Assembly (NCBI GenBank): GCA_947683425.1
Contig: CANTUQ010000031.1
Span: forward strand, 3,669,001-3,733,000
Reading direction: 5' to 3'
Source of the DNA: Excoecaria cochinchinensis
Taxonomy: Eukaryota > Streptophyta > Magnoliopsida > Malpighiales > Euphorbiaceae
DNA: 64,000 bases
Below, in pieces: positions 51,992-63,519 of this stretch. The notes beneath the pieces are model-generated. The model saw only the letters and a list, made by a program, of their open reading frames with translations. It had not been told where the DNA came from and made no database searches. Each line of letters starts with the position of its first letter. The stretch's first letter is position 1. The translations under genes and the position numbers were made by a program.

Positions 51992-54447
51992 GCCTGTCTG
52001 TCTGTCTGTATGTGTAAGCATTCGCATGTGTTCGGCATTTCATAAGGGTATTTTAGTAAAATATATGCTTTTGGGGTTTTGTTAGTATGTGGGTACATAC
52101 ATGGCATTAGTGTGTTAATTAAGTGAGAAATAATTGTGTGCATTTGTTTATACCATTGTAGGGTGTTTTAATTAGGAATGCATTAAGTGTGAGTGTTGTG
52201 TGTGTAGTTAGGGTGTGAGTGAGCAAGTTCCACTATCAAGAAAATGACATGTGTATTAGGTTAGGGAAAATGAATAAAGAAAAGAAGTAAGAAAGAAGAG
52301 AGGATCAGATTTACGTTCTTCCTCTTCAACCTCCATCTTCTTCTTCCTTTTCCCTCTCCTAATTACTGCTTGCTATCTGTCAATTAAGTGTGGTTGTGGA
52401 AATTGGTCACTCTTGCTCCTAACTTGGTAAGTGCATATCCTTGTCTTTGTCTTACTGTAATTTTCATCTTCTTCTTTTTCCTTAAGTTTAGGTTTAACTT
52501 AGGGTTGCATTATTGTGTTTGTGTTCTAGCTGAAGCTCCTCGTGATCCAAAGGGTAAAGAGGTTGCTGTACCTAGTGGAGCTAAGTGAGAGAAGTTTAGA
52601 ATTCAGGTTTGGGAACAATTGATTGTGATTTGTGTGATTTTAAGTTACTGTCAATTTTCTAGGGTTCTTGTTCTTGAGAAATTTGAATGTTATTATTCTT
52701 GAATTGATTTAATGTTTAAATGTTGAATTGAGTTGTATAAATGTTGCTTATATTGTTTGAGATGAATTCTGGAAGGTAAGAACAGGTTTGTTTGGTTTTG
52801 AATCAAATTCGGGATGGATTTCTGGGTTCTGAGAATTCTGGAAATGGGAAAATCGTGTTTCTGTTGAAGTTCCCATTTCCAGATCGTGTGTCGCGTGACT
52901 AGCCAAGAAAGGGAGGCAAGTCACGAGACGTGACCTTCGGTCACGACTCGTGACCTGCCAATTTGAGGCCAGTCACGAGTTGTGGCTGCTGTCACAACTC
53001 GTGACCAGCTAAACTGAGGCCAGTCACGAGACGTGACTCCCAGTCACGACTCGTGACCGGCCTGAGGGAGAGTCACATGAGACAGTCACGCGTGACCTGT
53101 CTCAAAGAAGCCAGTCACGAGACGTGACGCCCAGTCACGACTCGTGACCGGCAAGAGCGAAGGCGTGACCAGACGAGGCACGTTGCGTGATCTACGAGGG
53201 ATGAAGCAAGTCACGAGGCGTGACCCACAGTCACGTCTCGTGACCTGCCCTGTGAGGAGGCAAGTCACGCCTCGTGACCAGCCAACCTCACCCGTTATCC
53301 CGTTCAACCCTTTTTCCGAAATTTCCCGGATTTTGACTCAGAAATGAATTTGGTGTTTCTTCTGAATGGACTTATATTGTGTATGATGCATGCCATACTT
53401 TTATATGCTTGATATAAATAATATCATGAATTTCTGATGAATTCTATTCTGTACTCTGAAATGTGAATTGAATGTCGCCTAGCCTGCTAGAGTCAAGTAA
53501 GTGGATAGTTAGGCATGCCTAATAGAGTCTTTAGCTGCAGCCCTCAGTTCAGTTTGGACCCCGATCAGGTCCCCGTTTGGTTCCTCGCGAACCCTTCAGT
53601 ATTAGGATCTTGTTTAAGATCCCCTCAGTATAAAATATTGTGCCTTGATAAAATGAATTGACTTTTGACTTGTACCTGTGAGGTACCCTCAGTATTCGAT
53701 TCGTACCCGTAAGGTACCCTCAGTACACTCGTTATCCACTGTCTAGAGTCAGCAGGTGTTCTTTAATTGTTAATTAGAATTGTTCTGATCTGATTTGACT
53801 ACCAAATGGAATTTCCGAATGAGTTAATGATGAAACACATGCTGGATTATTCTGTAATGGATATGATTATGAGATTCTGATTGTATGGCTTTTAAATATG
53901 AGCATGTTTATATGGATTATGTTATAACCTTTGCATTCTGCCATTGTGAATGTGTTATGCCTTAACGACCATTGTGAATGGCCGTCCATTATTTATGTGT
54001 GTTTCCCCACTAAGCGTTTATCGCTTAGCACGGTGTTTTTACCCGTGCAGGTGCGGAAGGTGTTTTGCTTTGAGAGAGTCACCGTCATCAAGCCAACACA
54101 GAAGGGATTAGTGTAGGGCTCAGTTTTGTATCAGTGATGATTCTTTTTGTATAGAACTCTCTGTATCAGTTTTGTTTCAGCTTCCGCTTTTGTAATTATA
54201 TTTTGGATATGTAATATTATTTTGTTTCAGCTAGTTGATCAGATCATTATTGTAATAGTTTAATTATAGTAATGCATGATCAGCTTTTGCTTTCTGCATG
54301 TAAAGTTTTTAATTATTCTGTATTTCTGAATGTATATTATGAATGGATGTATGTTTTGCTTTGCTATTGTTTGGTGACACCTTGACTCATACGGCATCTC
54401 ACTCCTTATCGGATGGGATCGCCTACGTATGGGAAGGGGGTGTTACA
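51960..54447 (+). repeat. 3' LTR of the Tekay element
   Basis: TGTCACACCCCATTTGCC to GGGGGTGTTACA, 2488 bp, followed by TSD CTCCC. Differences from the 5' LTR seen by eye are at 51961, 52125, 52412, 52526, 52569, 52961, 53816 and 53964. Confidence 0.96.
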
Positions 54448-55862
54448 CTCCCTATCCAAACGGGTTCTAGTTTGTGGCGCAATATCAGCCGGCTCTGGTC
54501 AGAGTTTAGATCCAACAGTTGCTGGGCTGTCAACAATGGTGCTTCTACTTCTTTTTGGTTTGACAGTTGGGCGGAAGCAGGACCCTTGTACCTGCATGTC
54601 CCTTTGGAGATCAGAGCATCTCGAGATTGGGAAGCTACAACTAGCCTTACAGTCAGAGACATGTATGATGTCAATATGGCTAGAGAAAAGGTAATTATGA
54701 TAAGTTTTTAAACTATGAAATTTGCAAGTTAGTAGAACTCTCTCTTCCACCAGAAGAAAATCTGGGAAATGATAGCCTGGTGTGGTTGCCCTCTGCCTCG
54801 GGTTCTTTTTCCATTGAGTCAGCTTATTGTTTGCTTAGTCAGGAAGGACATAACCTCACGCAAATAAATTGGAATAATTGCTGGAAGTGGCAAGGACCTC
54901 AGCGGGTCAAGGTCTTCCTTTAGATCCTGTGCCATGGCCACCTCCTTACCAACGATGAGAGAATGAGGCGCCATATGTCACAAACGGGAGTCTGTCCGGT
55001 GTGCAACAGGGAACAGGAGTCTGTTTTACACATGATTCGGGATTGCCCAGTGACTAAAACCCTGTGGAAGGAGCTGGTACCTACATATTTGTGCAAGAAT
55101 TCTTTGCTTGGGATATGCAGAGTTGGCTGCAGAAGAATTTAACCTTCAACTCCCTTGTTAAAGGTACTCCTTGGCATCTAATTTTTGGTTTTACTTGTTG
55201 GTGGACCTGGCATTGGAGAAATGAGTTGGTGTTTAAAAACAAGCTTACAATCGGCACCATCAAGAAACAAATCATAGCTGCCACCTGTAAGGCATTTATG
55301 CACGCAAAAGAAAATGTGCCGGATTTGGGAAGACTTGCAGGGGCCAAAAAGTTGGGAGGCAGCAGAGATGAATGGTATTACGCTTAACACTGACGGATCC
55401 TTTCACAGGAACGCTATGGGTGCAGCTGCAGGAGGGATCATTAGAGATTCCTTAGGCAGATGGTTAGGAGGTTTTACAGCCCATGTGAGAGGGCGAAATG
55501 CCTTCACAGCGGAGTTATGGGGAGTTTATTTTGGCCTTCAAGAAATCTGGAAGAGGGGATGGAAGAAGGTTGTTCTGCAGGTAGACAGTAAAAGCGTTGT
55601 AGAAAGCATTTCTTCAACAGCGGAGGTGCATCCGGCGTATTGAGCGCTAGGTTTGAGAATAAGAGATCTTCTAGACCGCGACTGGCAAGTGGAAATTGTC
55701 CACATTCTGAGAGAAGCTAATAGAGCGACGGACTACCTGGCTAACTGGACTTTTAGTCAAGTTAATAGTTTTGTCTGGCATCTTGAATGTCCTAAAGATA
55801 TGGAGGAAATCTTTTTTTATGATAGAATGGGATCTGTTACCCCTAGAGTAGTTAACTTGTAA
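54448..55862 (+). pseudogene. LINE ORF2 part 2: zinc-binding region and RNase H
   Basis: This continues the LINE after the Tekay insertion: GSSLWRNISRLWSEFRSNSC leads to a zf-RVT-type region (VKVFL-stop-ILCHGHLLT, CPVCNREQESVLHMI..DCP) and then an RNase H domain with its acidic residues visible (LNTDGSF, AELWGVYFGL, VDSKSVVESI, ANRATDYLAN). There is a frameshift near 54710, TAG at 54921 where the family has Trp, another phase change before the RNase H, and TGA at 55641. The natural stop is TAA at 55860-55862, followed by a short A-rich tail. Confidence 0.85.
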
Positions 55863-55905
55863 CACTGTTTAGTCTTTTTCTTCTCATCTTCATATAAAAA
55901 AAAAT

Positions 55906-55920
55906 ATAATAAAGTTCTTT
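55906..55920. repeat. LINE target-site duplication, right copy
   Basis: ATAATAAAGTTCTTT, an exact copy of 40020-40034, directly after the A-rich tail. Confidence 0.9.
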
Positions 55921-57183
55921 TCTATTTCAAACGCAATCTAGATTTTAATCAATAATTAATGGAGTTAACTTTTTCTATACCCATAACCGATTTGCATCAA
56001 TATAAAAAGAAAATTTGATGATTATGGCCAAATATATAACGTAAAAAGCAAAAAAAAAAATTGATAGAATTGGAATGCGCGTATGACTCTATTATAGATT
56101 GAATTTTAATTCAAATTGAACTGAATAATTCAATCTAATTAAAATTACTAAATTTTATCTCAGAAAAGATTTTGAGTTATACTAAAAATAAGCCACTAAC
56201 TTTTAAGATCTCTATAAATAGATGTAAGATCTAACGATTTGGTAACAAGAAAATTTATACGCCGCAAAACTACTCGTTTCCACTCACAAATTTTCTATCT
56301 TAATCTTTCAGACGCTTTTAAATTGTGATCTATCTGCTCTTATCACACTCGTGGGTAAAAAACAGACCGGCGACTAAATAAAAAGGGATTCTTGTTTCGC
56401 TTTCGCAACGAGTTTTACGCATTATAAGAGTTAGGTACCAATTCTATTGTTATCTCAATTCTTTTATATTTTCCCTTCAAAAAAGATATAAATATCAATT
56501 GAAATGATTAAAAATTATTTTTAATTTTAAACTAAAATTTTTGAGGAAAACATTTAGCATCAAATTTTATTATTCAATTTAGTTTCATTATTTTATAAAT
56601 TTATAGTAAAAAATCGTTTAGGTGTGAATTCGCACAAGGTTTTTCCAATATAAGAAAATCATTTGAATAAATACTCCACTAGGATAATTTTAGATCTGAT
56701 TTTTCATATATAAAATAAATTTTAAACTCAAATATATTCTTTTGGGATTATTTTGTATTACACTACGTGTTGTGAACACCCAACAATCCATATCGAGTCC
56801 AACCTGCTATCAACTCCTTGATTAATGAAACTCGCCAACAAATTGAATAATATACTTATTCTAAAATTTTGTCACAAAATTTTAATAATAATATAAAGAA
56901 CAATTTCTAAAAAAATTTTCCCTTGGTATTTTTAATTAATCAAATAAATAAAATATCTAGTCTAAATGAAATATAATTATATTTTTATTGGCAGAGAAAA
57001 TATAATTAATATTAAGAACAAATTGAATTTTTCTATTCGAAATAGAAAATTAAAATAACATCTCTTGGTTAATTTTTGGATTTTATATATATATATATAT
57101 ATAATCAAATTTAAAATTGAATTAATGCGTAACTATTACTAATTAATAATAAACCATTCACATTTCAAATAAGTTTGGATGAA
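55921..57183. other. AT-rich intergenic sequence
   Basis: No gene or clear element. A passage near 55940-56090 (TTTTAATCAATAATTAATGGAGTT, then GATGATTATGGCC) resembles passages at 57660-57840 and 58338-58490, suggesting an old dispersed repeat. A (TA)n run is at about 57086-57104. Confidence 0.5.
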
Positions 57184-57191
57184 TTAATTAT

Positions 57192-57428
57192 TAGGGGTGA
57201 TAATTGACTTGTTAACAAGTCTATGAACTCAAAAAAATTAATCCATTAATATCGATTTTTTCAAAATACTAACTATTAATCAATCCGTTACAATCGATTT
57301 CAGATTTTCCTTATAAACGCAGAAACCCATGGAGTTCTGTTTCCAATCTGGCTTTCCAGATCTAGTGTTCTAGATCTTGCATTCCAGATCTTGCATTCCA
57401 GATCTAATGTTCCAAATATTCTCTTTCA

Positions 57429-57465
<37 letters not shown>

Positions 57466-57620
57466 GGTCAGTTAACTGACACCGACAGTTTTTTTTTTAA
57501 ATAAAAAATCGAAATACTCATAAAACACTAACCATGAGCAGCAAATAATCGATTTGATTAACCGAAAAACCGGTTTGATTTCGGTTAACCAAAATCACCG
57601 ATTTTTTTTCCTTACACCTA
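57192..57620. mobile_element. hAT-like MITE, 429 bp
   Basis: It is flanked by the 8-bp duplication TTAATTAT (57184-57191 and 57621-57628). Its ends are TAGGGGTGATAAT and, inverted, TAGGTGTAAGG, resembling the (C/T)AGGGGTG ends of plant hAT elements. It contains a (TA)n tract (about 57431-57461) and subterminal AACCGGT/ACCGGTT words but no coding sequence. Confidence 0.65.
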
Positions 57621-57659
57621 TTAATTATTATTCACTAATTCCTATTCCGAATAAAATTT

Positions 57660-58490
57660 AGATTTTAATTAACAATCAATGAAGTTTGATTTCAATATAA
57701 AAAAAAATAGATGATTATGACAAAATATACTATGAAAAAGAAAAAAACAAGAAATTAAATTGTAATGATAAAAAAAATATTTTTCATTCTAAACTGAAAT
57801 TTTTAATAAAAAAAAAATTAGCATAAGATTTTATTATTCAATTTGATAATACTCAAATTATAATCATTCTTTAAGTTTAAGTCAATCTCAACCCAAAACT
57901 CAAATCAAGCCCAAAATCGCAAGGCCTAGATATGTGACACAAGACACCCAAAGAAGTCAACAAGCTGTCAGCATGGCACGTCTGATCGGATTAACAGAGC
58001 ACATCCTCTGTCAATCCATTGACACACGCTACCACCTTATCTTCCTGTCTACTTTCTATCACATCGTTTCCTACCCATTATGAGACTAGAGCAGGCCACT
58101 TAAGTATCTCTTCCAAATCTCTATAAATGCCCCGGAAATGAAAACACAAGTATGAGAAATCTTGAGATCTTCTCTTACTACTCTCTCTCTCTCTAAAAGT
58201 ACTACTGACTTAAGATTCAGAATGCTCACGCCTAGTCCGATCGGACTTATCTTATTGCAGGTACAATCCATCCTTGGTCCGATCGTCCATCCCAGATTCG
58301 ATTAGCTCACCTACAATTCAACTATTATACGATCTCATAAAAGTTTCTGATTATGACAAAATATACTATGAAAAATAAAAAAAAAAAAAGAAGAAATTAA
58401 ATTGAAATGACACAAAAAAAAATATTTTTAATTCTAAACTGAAATTTTTAATAAAAAAATTTTAGCATAAGATTTTATTATTCAATTTAT
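57660..58490. repeat. duplicated AT-rich passage interrupted by a probable solo LTR
   Basis: Sequence around 57700-57843 (GATTATGACAAAATATACTATG, later CTAAACTGAAATTTTTAATA and GCATAAGATTTTATTATTCAATT) recurs at 58347-58490. The first copy ends exactly where the 57844-58313 insertion begins. The two copies are clearly related but diverged. Confidence 0.6.
57844..58313 (+). mobile_element. probable small solo LTR
   Basis: A 470-bp, less AT-rich island begins TGATAATACTC and is flanked by CAATT on both sides (57839-57843 and 58314-58318). It carries CTCTATAAATGCCCC (TATA box near 58118-58125) followed by a CT-rich leader, a layout like the 548-bp Tat LTR that begins TGATACTC. The right end reads CCTA rather than ..CA, so either the terminal base has mutated or the boundary is off by a few bases. 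No internal region is attached. Confidence 0.5.
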
Positions 58491-59388
58491 AGGTTTTATT
58501 GATTAAGAAAATGATAGCAAAAATCACTTTGACATGGATATGCATAGTCATCATATCAAACTTTTTTTAAACAAATATGAGTCTTTAAATATGTTTTGGA
58601 TCTATATAATCTTTAACATTTAAAATGAATTTTAAACTCATATACATTTGTCTTTGAATTATTGTCTTCTGCTGCATTTTAAAATTTGAAAAGGATTTGA
58701 ATCGACCACTTATATAATTGAAAATAGGTCTAACAAAAACAAATGGAAAACTTTATAGTTTATTTTTAAGGATAATTGATTTTTTATTTGTAAACCTCCC
58801 AAATTTTCATTTTTCTATAATTTTAAATTTATACTTTTAGACTTTTCACGTTGCATTCATCCACCTATAATGAATGGAAAAAATATATATATATTTCATA
58901 ATTTGCACTTTTATATAAACAAAATTTCCTTATTCATAACAAATAAAAATGTAAATAAAACTAAATTATTAAACCGACAGATTTTTTTTAATACCATATT
59001 TTTCCTTTAACAAAGTCATTTGCATATAATTTAGGATGCTGACTAGTTAGACATTAAATGACTTTTAAGAAATTTCTTGTAGTTCAAACCGCTGATTGTC
59101 TTTTCAATTGATTAATATTCAATTTTCACCCAACTCTAAAGATGTAATTAAGAAAAATTAAATGAATTCTACTCACAATTTTATTAATGTCAACTATACT
59201 CAAATTTTACATTAGATTTTAAATATCCTATGCTGGTGAAAAGTATCACATTGCATTTTGATGCTCTTTGTTAGTAATATCTAAAATAATATAAATTTGG
59301 AATATATATTATTAGGTCTTCAAAAAGAAATCAGTACGAGCATTAAAAACCATCCAAAAATTAATAGGGACTAGGGAAAATTAATGGG

Positions 59389-59445
<57 letters not shown>

Positions 59446-60706
59446 TCGTGCATTCAAGGTTACTTATTCATTAGGCCTTTCGTTGATATGTGAAACGTTA
59501 TTCCGGTATCAATTATCTTGAATCAACTAGGCCACGTAAGGTTAAAGATTGCAGAAGAGCAGGACATTTAACGGTGCATAAAAGTTTTACATAAAATATG
59601 AGAAGCATATAAGACCAATATATCTATTCCATATTATATATTTACGTAAAATATGAAGAGCACATAAGACCAATATATTTATCTATACCTATACTATATA
59701 TAAAAGTATTAACTAGAGTGAAAGAAAAATATATATTTAATTATTAACCATATTTTAAAAAATAGACAAACATTTATAAAAAAATAAAAACAGAAGAAGC
59801 GTAGATAGTATATATAGTTGTGGTAAAAACATCTTTAGACTAAATTATCCAATGATTATCTTATTTTTAGACTAAATTATACATTTATTATGACAAAGCA
59901 CAATTAAAATAAACACCTAACGCATAAGGAAAGAGAAATATATATTTAATTAATTATCTTTTATTTTGGTTGGTAGAAGATTAATTATCTTCTAAAATAT
60001 ACATAGATATTTATAATAAAAACTAAAAAAAAAAAAACAAAAAGGTAAGGAAGGATATAAAGTTTTATTGGTTTATGATTTTTTACAAATTTGGAAAGGG
60101 TGCGAGAATGGGACTACCTAATAGGTTTATGGTGATATGATAATTCTTTAGAGATGTCAAAAGGCCTTATGCATATGCTAAACTAATTATCTTATAATAG
60201 CCGAGCTTAAGTATATATCTATATCATATAGCTTGTTTGACTTTGGAAATGTAACCAAAATTTCATGTAAAAATCCCACACGACAGACATACGTGACCAG
60301 CACAACCATTAAACAGCTCAAATGATAAAAGGTTGTGTGGCCGACGACTTTCTTGGTTTCCCCATCTTGTGAGTCGCTGAATAAATCACAAAAATGATTT
60401 GCGGCAGAGAAGTTTCTTCCTCTCCCACTAAGATTTGACTTTGACATGTCATGTTCTCTCTCGTCATGCTCATCTTCTCTTGGAATTCTCGGTTCAAATA
60501 ACTTAAATGTCTATGTAATTTGGACTTTTCTGTCTGTTGCAATCTTATCTCTTTGGTATAGGGCGATCAATACCATGATGTCTCCTTATGGTGAAACCTA
60601 TATGCTATGTGATTAGCTCCGTGCAATCTACCTTTTATTCCAACAAAGCAGATCTAAACCACCTCTATGTTGTAGTTGTGGCATGGATTGATCTTTATTC
60701 TCAGCT
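58319..60706. other. AT-rich 5' flank of the phosphatase gene
   Basis: No further gene was recognised in about 2.4 kb. It holds a long GA microsatellite and unstructured AT-rich DNA. The part after about 60400 presumably includes the promoter and leader of the downstream gene, but no unambiguous TATA box or transcription start could be chosen. Minus-strand frames near 60187-60542 lack domains. Confidence 0.5.
59392..59441. repeat. (GA)n microsatellite
   Basis: About 25 uninterrupted GA dinucleotides, 1.27 kb upstream of the phosphatase ATG. GA-repeat tracts can bind plant BPC/GAGA-binding proteins, but a regulatory role here is only a possibility. Confidence 0.95.
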
Positions 60707-63519
60707 ATGTATAGCGAGAACCAGAAATCTAAAACCAAAATATTTCGTAAATTGTTCAAAAGAAAGACTATGAAATCTGAAGCACATGGCTTTAGTGAAA
60801 TTTCAGGTTCAACTATTTTATTCTTATCATGCTGATTTTTCTTGTTTTCCTAAATTATATTATGTTCTAAGCGTCATGATTCGATACAGAAGATAGTACT
60901 GAGGATGAAGCTGATTATAACCTGGATAATGTTTTTGCTCGGTCAACAGGGATTTATCCCTGCATTTCAAATAACGCGTTAAGGTGAGGAAACAAGTCTT
61001 TCTTTGCCAATTATAGGCTAAAAAGTAGAAAATTGATTTAGTTTCTCTATTATTTAACTATATGTGCATATTCCAGAATCTTTGTTGGCACATGGAATGT
61101 AGCTGGAAGGTCTCCCGTGGGGAGCCTAGCAGTGGATTTGGATGAGTGGTTAAATCTAGAGGATGCAGCGGATATGTATGTCTTCGGGTATGTGACACTT
61201 ACAGGGTAGTTCCATTTAAATCTATAAGCCAAAAATTTTTGACAAGAAAAGCTAATTCTATTCCTACCAGCAGATTTCAAGAAATTGTACCTTTAATAAC
61301 CAGAAATGTGATAGGAGCAGAAGACCCAACTGAAGCAACAAACTGGAACCTGCTTATAGGAAAAACTCTAAATGATAAATATGGGTGCCCATGGATGACC
61401 CCCAAGATAAATTCAATCTCAAGTGACAACTACCACTATGAGAAGAATCGTGATTGGGAAAGGAGGCCAAGTTTTTGGAGCAATGCTGGGATCCAACAAC
61501 TAAGAGAGCAGCTAGGGTCAGAGGATAGGGACTTGTATAAGGGCAGCAAATACAAGCTAATGGCAAGCAAGAAAATGGTCGGAGTATTTATAAGTGTATG
61601 GATGAAAAAGGAAGTGCTGAGAAAGTACTGCATTACAAATGTGAAAGTTTGTTCAGTTGGTTGTGGGATCATGGGCTATTTGGGAAACAAAGGTTCAGTT
61701 TCAGTTAGCATGTCCATAGAAGGAGCAAGCTTTTGCTTCATTGCTGCCCATTTAGCTTCTGGAGAAAAATATGGTGATGAAGGAAGAAGGAACCATCAAG
61801 TTTCTGAGATTTTTAGGCGCACTTCTTTCTCTCGGTCCTCTAAAGATGATGATAATCCTTTCACAATCTTAGGCCACGAGTAAGTAGCCCCTTCAACAAA
61901 TAAATCACCAATAATTCTTAGTTTTAAGTCAGGTTGGCGACTTTACCTAAGTTGTGGACAACTATACGAATCAATTTGCTTCCTAAATTTTTTGGACAAG
62001 TTCAATTTAGGATAAAATAAACTTGCAATTCTAAAACTAATGGCCAATCTAGTCCAATTTTTTTGATAAACCAATGAAATTTGACCTCACTAGCTGAAAG
62101 TTAACTCATCAAATATTTGAATTAGCATGCATAAACTATATTGCAAATCTAGTCATTCTATTCTCAATTCATTCATTGATTTATTACAAATAACATAAGT
62201 AGATCATAACTCAAAGTTGAAGCCTAAAATGCCTTGCTGGTTTAAATTTTTTCTTTTTATAAATTGAATATTTGCTGACAAATCATGAGGCAAAGTGATA
62301 TTTAACCCGACATTTTACCAAGTTTTCATGTAACAGAAATAAAGGTCAGATTTGTTTAACCTAGATTTCTTCCATTAGCCTAACAATAGAGCAGAATCAA
62401 ATTCATCTGGTTACATGAAAACAATTTTTGTAAACTTGCTGCACTTTCCTGCTCCTGCTACCCAAACCAACATAGTCTATTCTAAGAAAAATAAGCATTA
62501 TCAACATCATCTAAACTCAAAATTGTCTCAGTTTTAAGAGATTTAGATATTTCATGCATAACTTTTAGCAACCCAAAAAAAATTCAATTAAATTCAAAAA
62601 TCAAGTTTTTTTTTCTTCTTCCCTCAAGTTCCGGACTAATTGCCATCTATGAAATAAATGCTGTAAGAGAAGGATTTGAAAGAATCTAAGAGATAATGAA
62701 AATTGAAAAAGAAAATAAAAAAAAAATGTCTATATTGAATGCAAAGTATTCCTTTAATGAAATAAATGTCATGTTATGCAGTCGGATATTCTGGTTTGGA
62801 GATCTCAACTACAGATTGTGCTTGGAAGACACCTTAGCAAGATATTTGATAAAGCAGCAAGATTGGAAAGCATTGCAAGAGTTTGATCAGCTTCAAAGGG
62901 AACTAGAAGATGGAGGAGTATTTGAAGGATGGAGGGAGGGAAACATAGAATTTGCACCTACGTACAAGTATTCTTCAGCAAATTGTAATAGGTACTCAGG
63001 TAGCTTGCCTAACAGATCAGGAGAAAAGCAAAGAACTCCCGCATGGTATGACCTAATATTGGTTGTTGTTATTATCATGGCCACAACAGGGCCTACATGA
63101 GTCCCCTAAGATTGCTAAAAAGCCTACAATACAACAAATGATGTTTTCTTTAAGTTGGAGATTGAGAATGCATGTCTATCTGGTGGCAGGTGTGACAGAA
63201 TACTATGGTATGGGAAAGGAGTGAAGCAACTCTGCTATTTTCGTAGTGAAATTAAGTTTTCTGATCATCGGCCTGTTTCTGCTGTATTTTGTACCCCCAT
63301 AGAAGTGATGAAGTCTACCAATTCAAACGTTGTACCTATGCAGACTATTCTTTCAACTATAACACCTTCCAGGAAAAGGGTAAGTTCTACCGTTATGGTT
63401 ATATCACTATTTCTCCGAATTGAAGTTAAGGTTGATTTCTAATGCAGAAACTCGCAAAACTGCATCCACTGAGTTTTCTCAGAGAAGTCAATGATCTTAT
63501 AGCCATGATGGTAACATAA
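60707..63519 (+). CDS. type I inositol polyphosphate 5-phosphatase, seven exons
   Basis: Proposed exons: 60707-60806, 60890-60983, 61077-61187, 61274-61879, 62782-63045, 63190-63379 and 63448-63519. All introns are GT-AG; the phases join to 479 codons (478 residues plus stop). The enzyme family removes the 5-phosphate from inositol phosphates or phosphoinositides in the cytosol or at membranes. Visible signatures: FVGTWNVAG near residue 70, GFQEIVPL near 102, NKGSVSVS and AAHLASGE, then GDLNYR near 310, RTPAWCDRILW across the exon 5/6 junction near 392 and SDHRPV near 418, so the catalytic core looks complete. There are no WD40 repeats. ATG 60707 has an in-frame stop (60689) upstream. The N-terminus (MYSENQKSK..) is short and basic, and lacks the KWLNIK-type segment of many relatives, so an extra upstream exon is possible. 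Exon 7 is the least certain. Confidence 0.88.
61880..62781 (+). other. long intron 4 of the phosphatase gene
   Basis: A 902-nt intron from GTAAGT to TTATGCAG splits the Asp codon of the GHD-RIFWFGDLN motif. It is much longer than the others (68-144 nt) and AT-rich. I found no coding or transposon signature inside it. Confidence 0.85.

Larger units (their letters stand above)
44750..54447 (+). mobile_element. near-intact Tekay-clade chromovirus (gypsy)
   Basis: A 9698-bp element with 2488-bp LTRs of equal length (44750-47237 and 51960-54447) and a perfect 5-bp TSD CTCCC (44745-44749 and 54448-54452). By eye the LTRs differ at eight positions, about 0.3 percent, so insertion was recent. It contains a tRNA-Met-type primer-binding site, gag-pol with a C-terminal chromodomain and a polypurine tract. 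It is inserted in the same orientation as the LINE. The polyprotein frame has two premature stops, so the copy itself is disabled. Confidence 0.96.
40035..55905 (+). mobile_element. L1-like LINE retrotransposon split by a Tekay element
   Basis: Excluding the 9.7-kb Tekay insert (44750-54447) the LINE is about 6.2 kb. It has two frames in the usual order: ORF1 with a CCHC knuckle, and ORF2 with endonuclease, reverse transcriptase, zinc-binding region and RNase H. It ends in a short A-rich tail at 55892-55905 and is bounded by the 15-bp TSD, so it is essentially full length. Both frames contain several stops, and ORF2 has frameshifts, so it is inactive. A C-terminal RNase H is common in plant L1 elements. 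Confidence 0.92.

Noticed and set aside
60187..60542. Minus-strand frames of 74-86 codons upstream of the phosphatase
   Set aside because: No domain, low-complexity hydrophilic/AT-driven composition and no splice context; more likely promoter or leader DNA of the plus-strand gene.
61146..61270. Alternative phosphatase start at ATG 61146 reading through intron 3
   Set aside because: That frame omits the FVGTWNVAG segment and replaces the conserved GFQEIVPL join with unrelated sequence; splicing 61188-61273 restores the family motif exactly.
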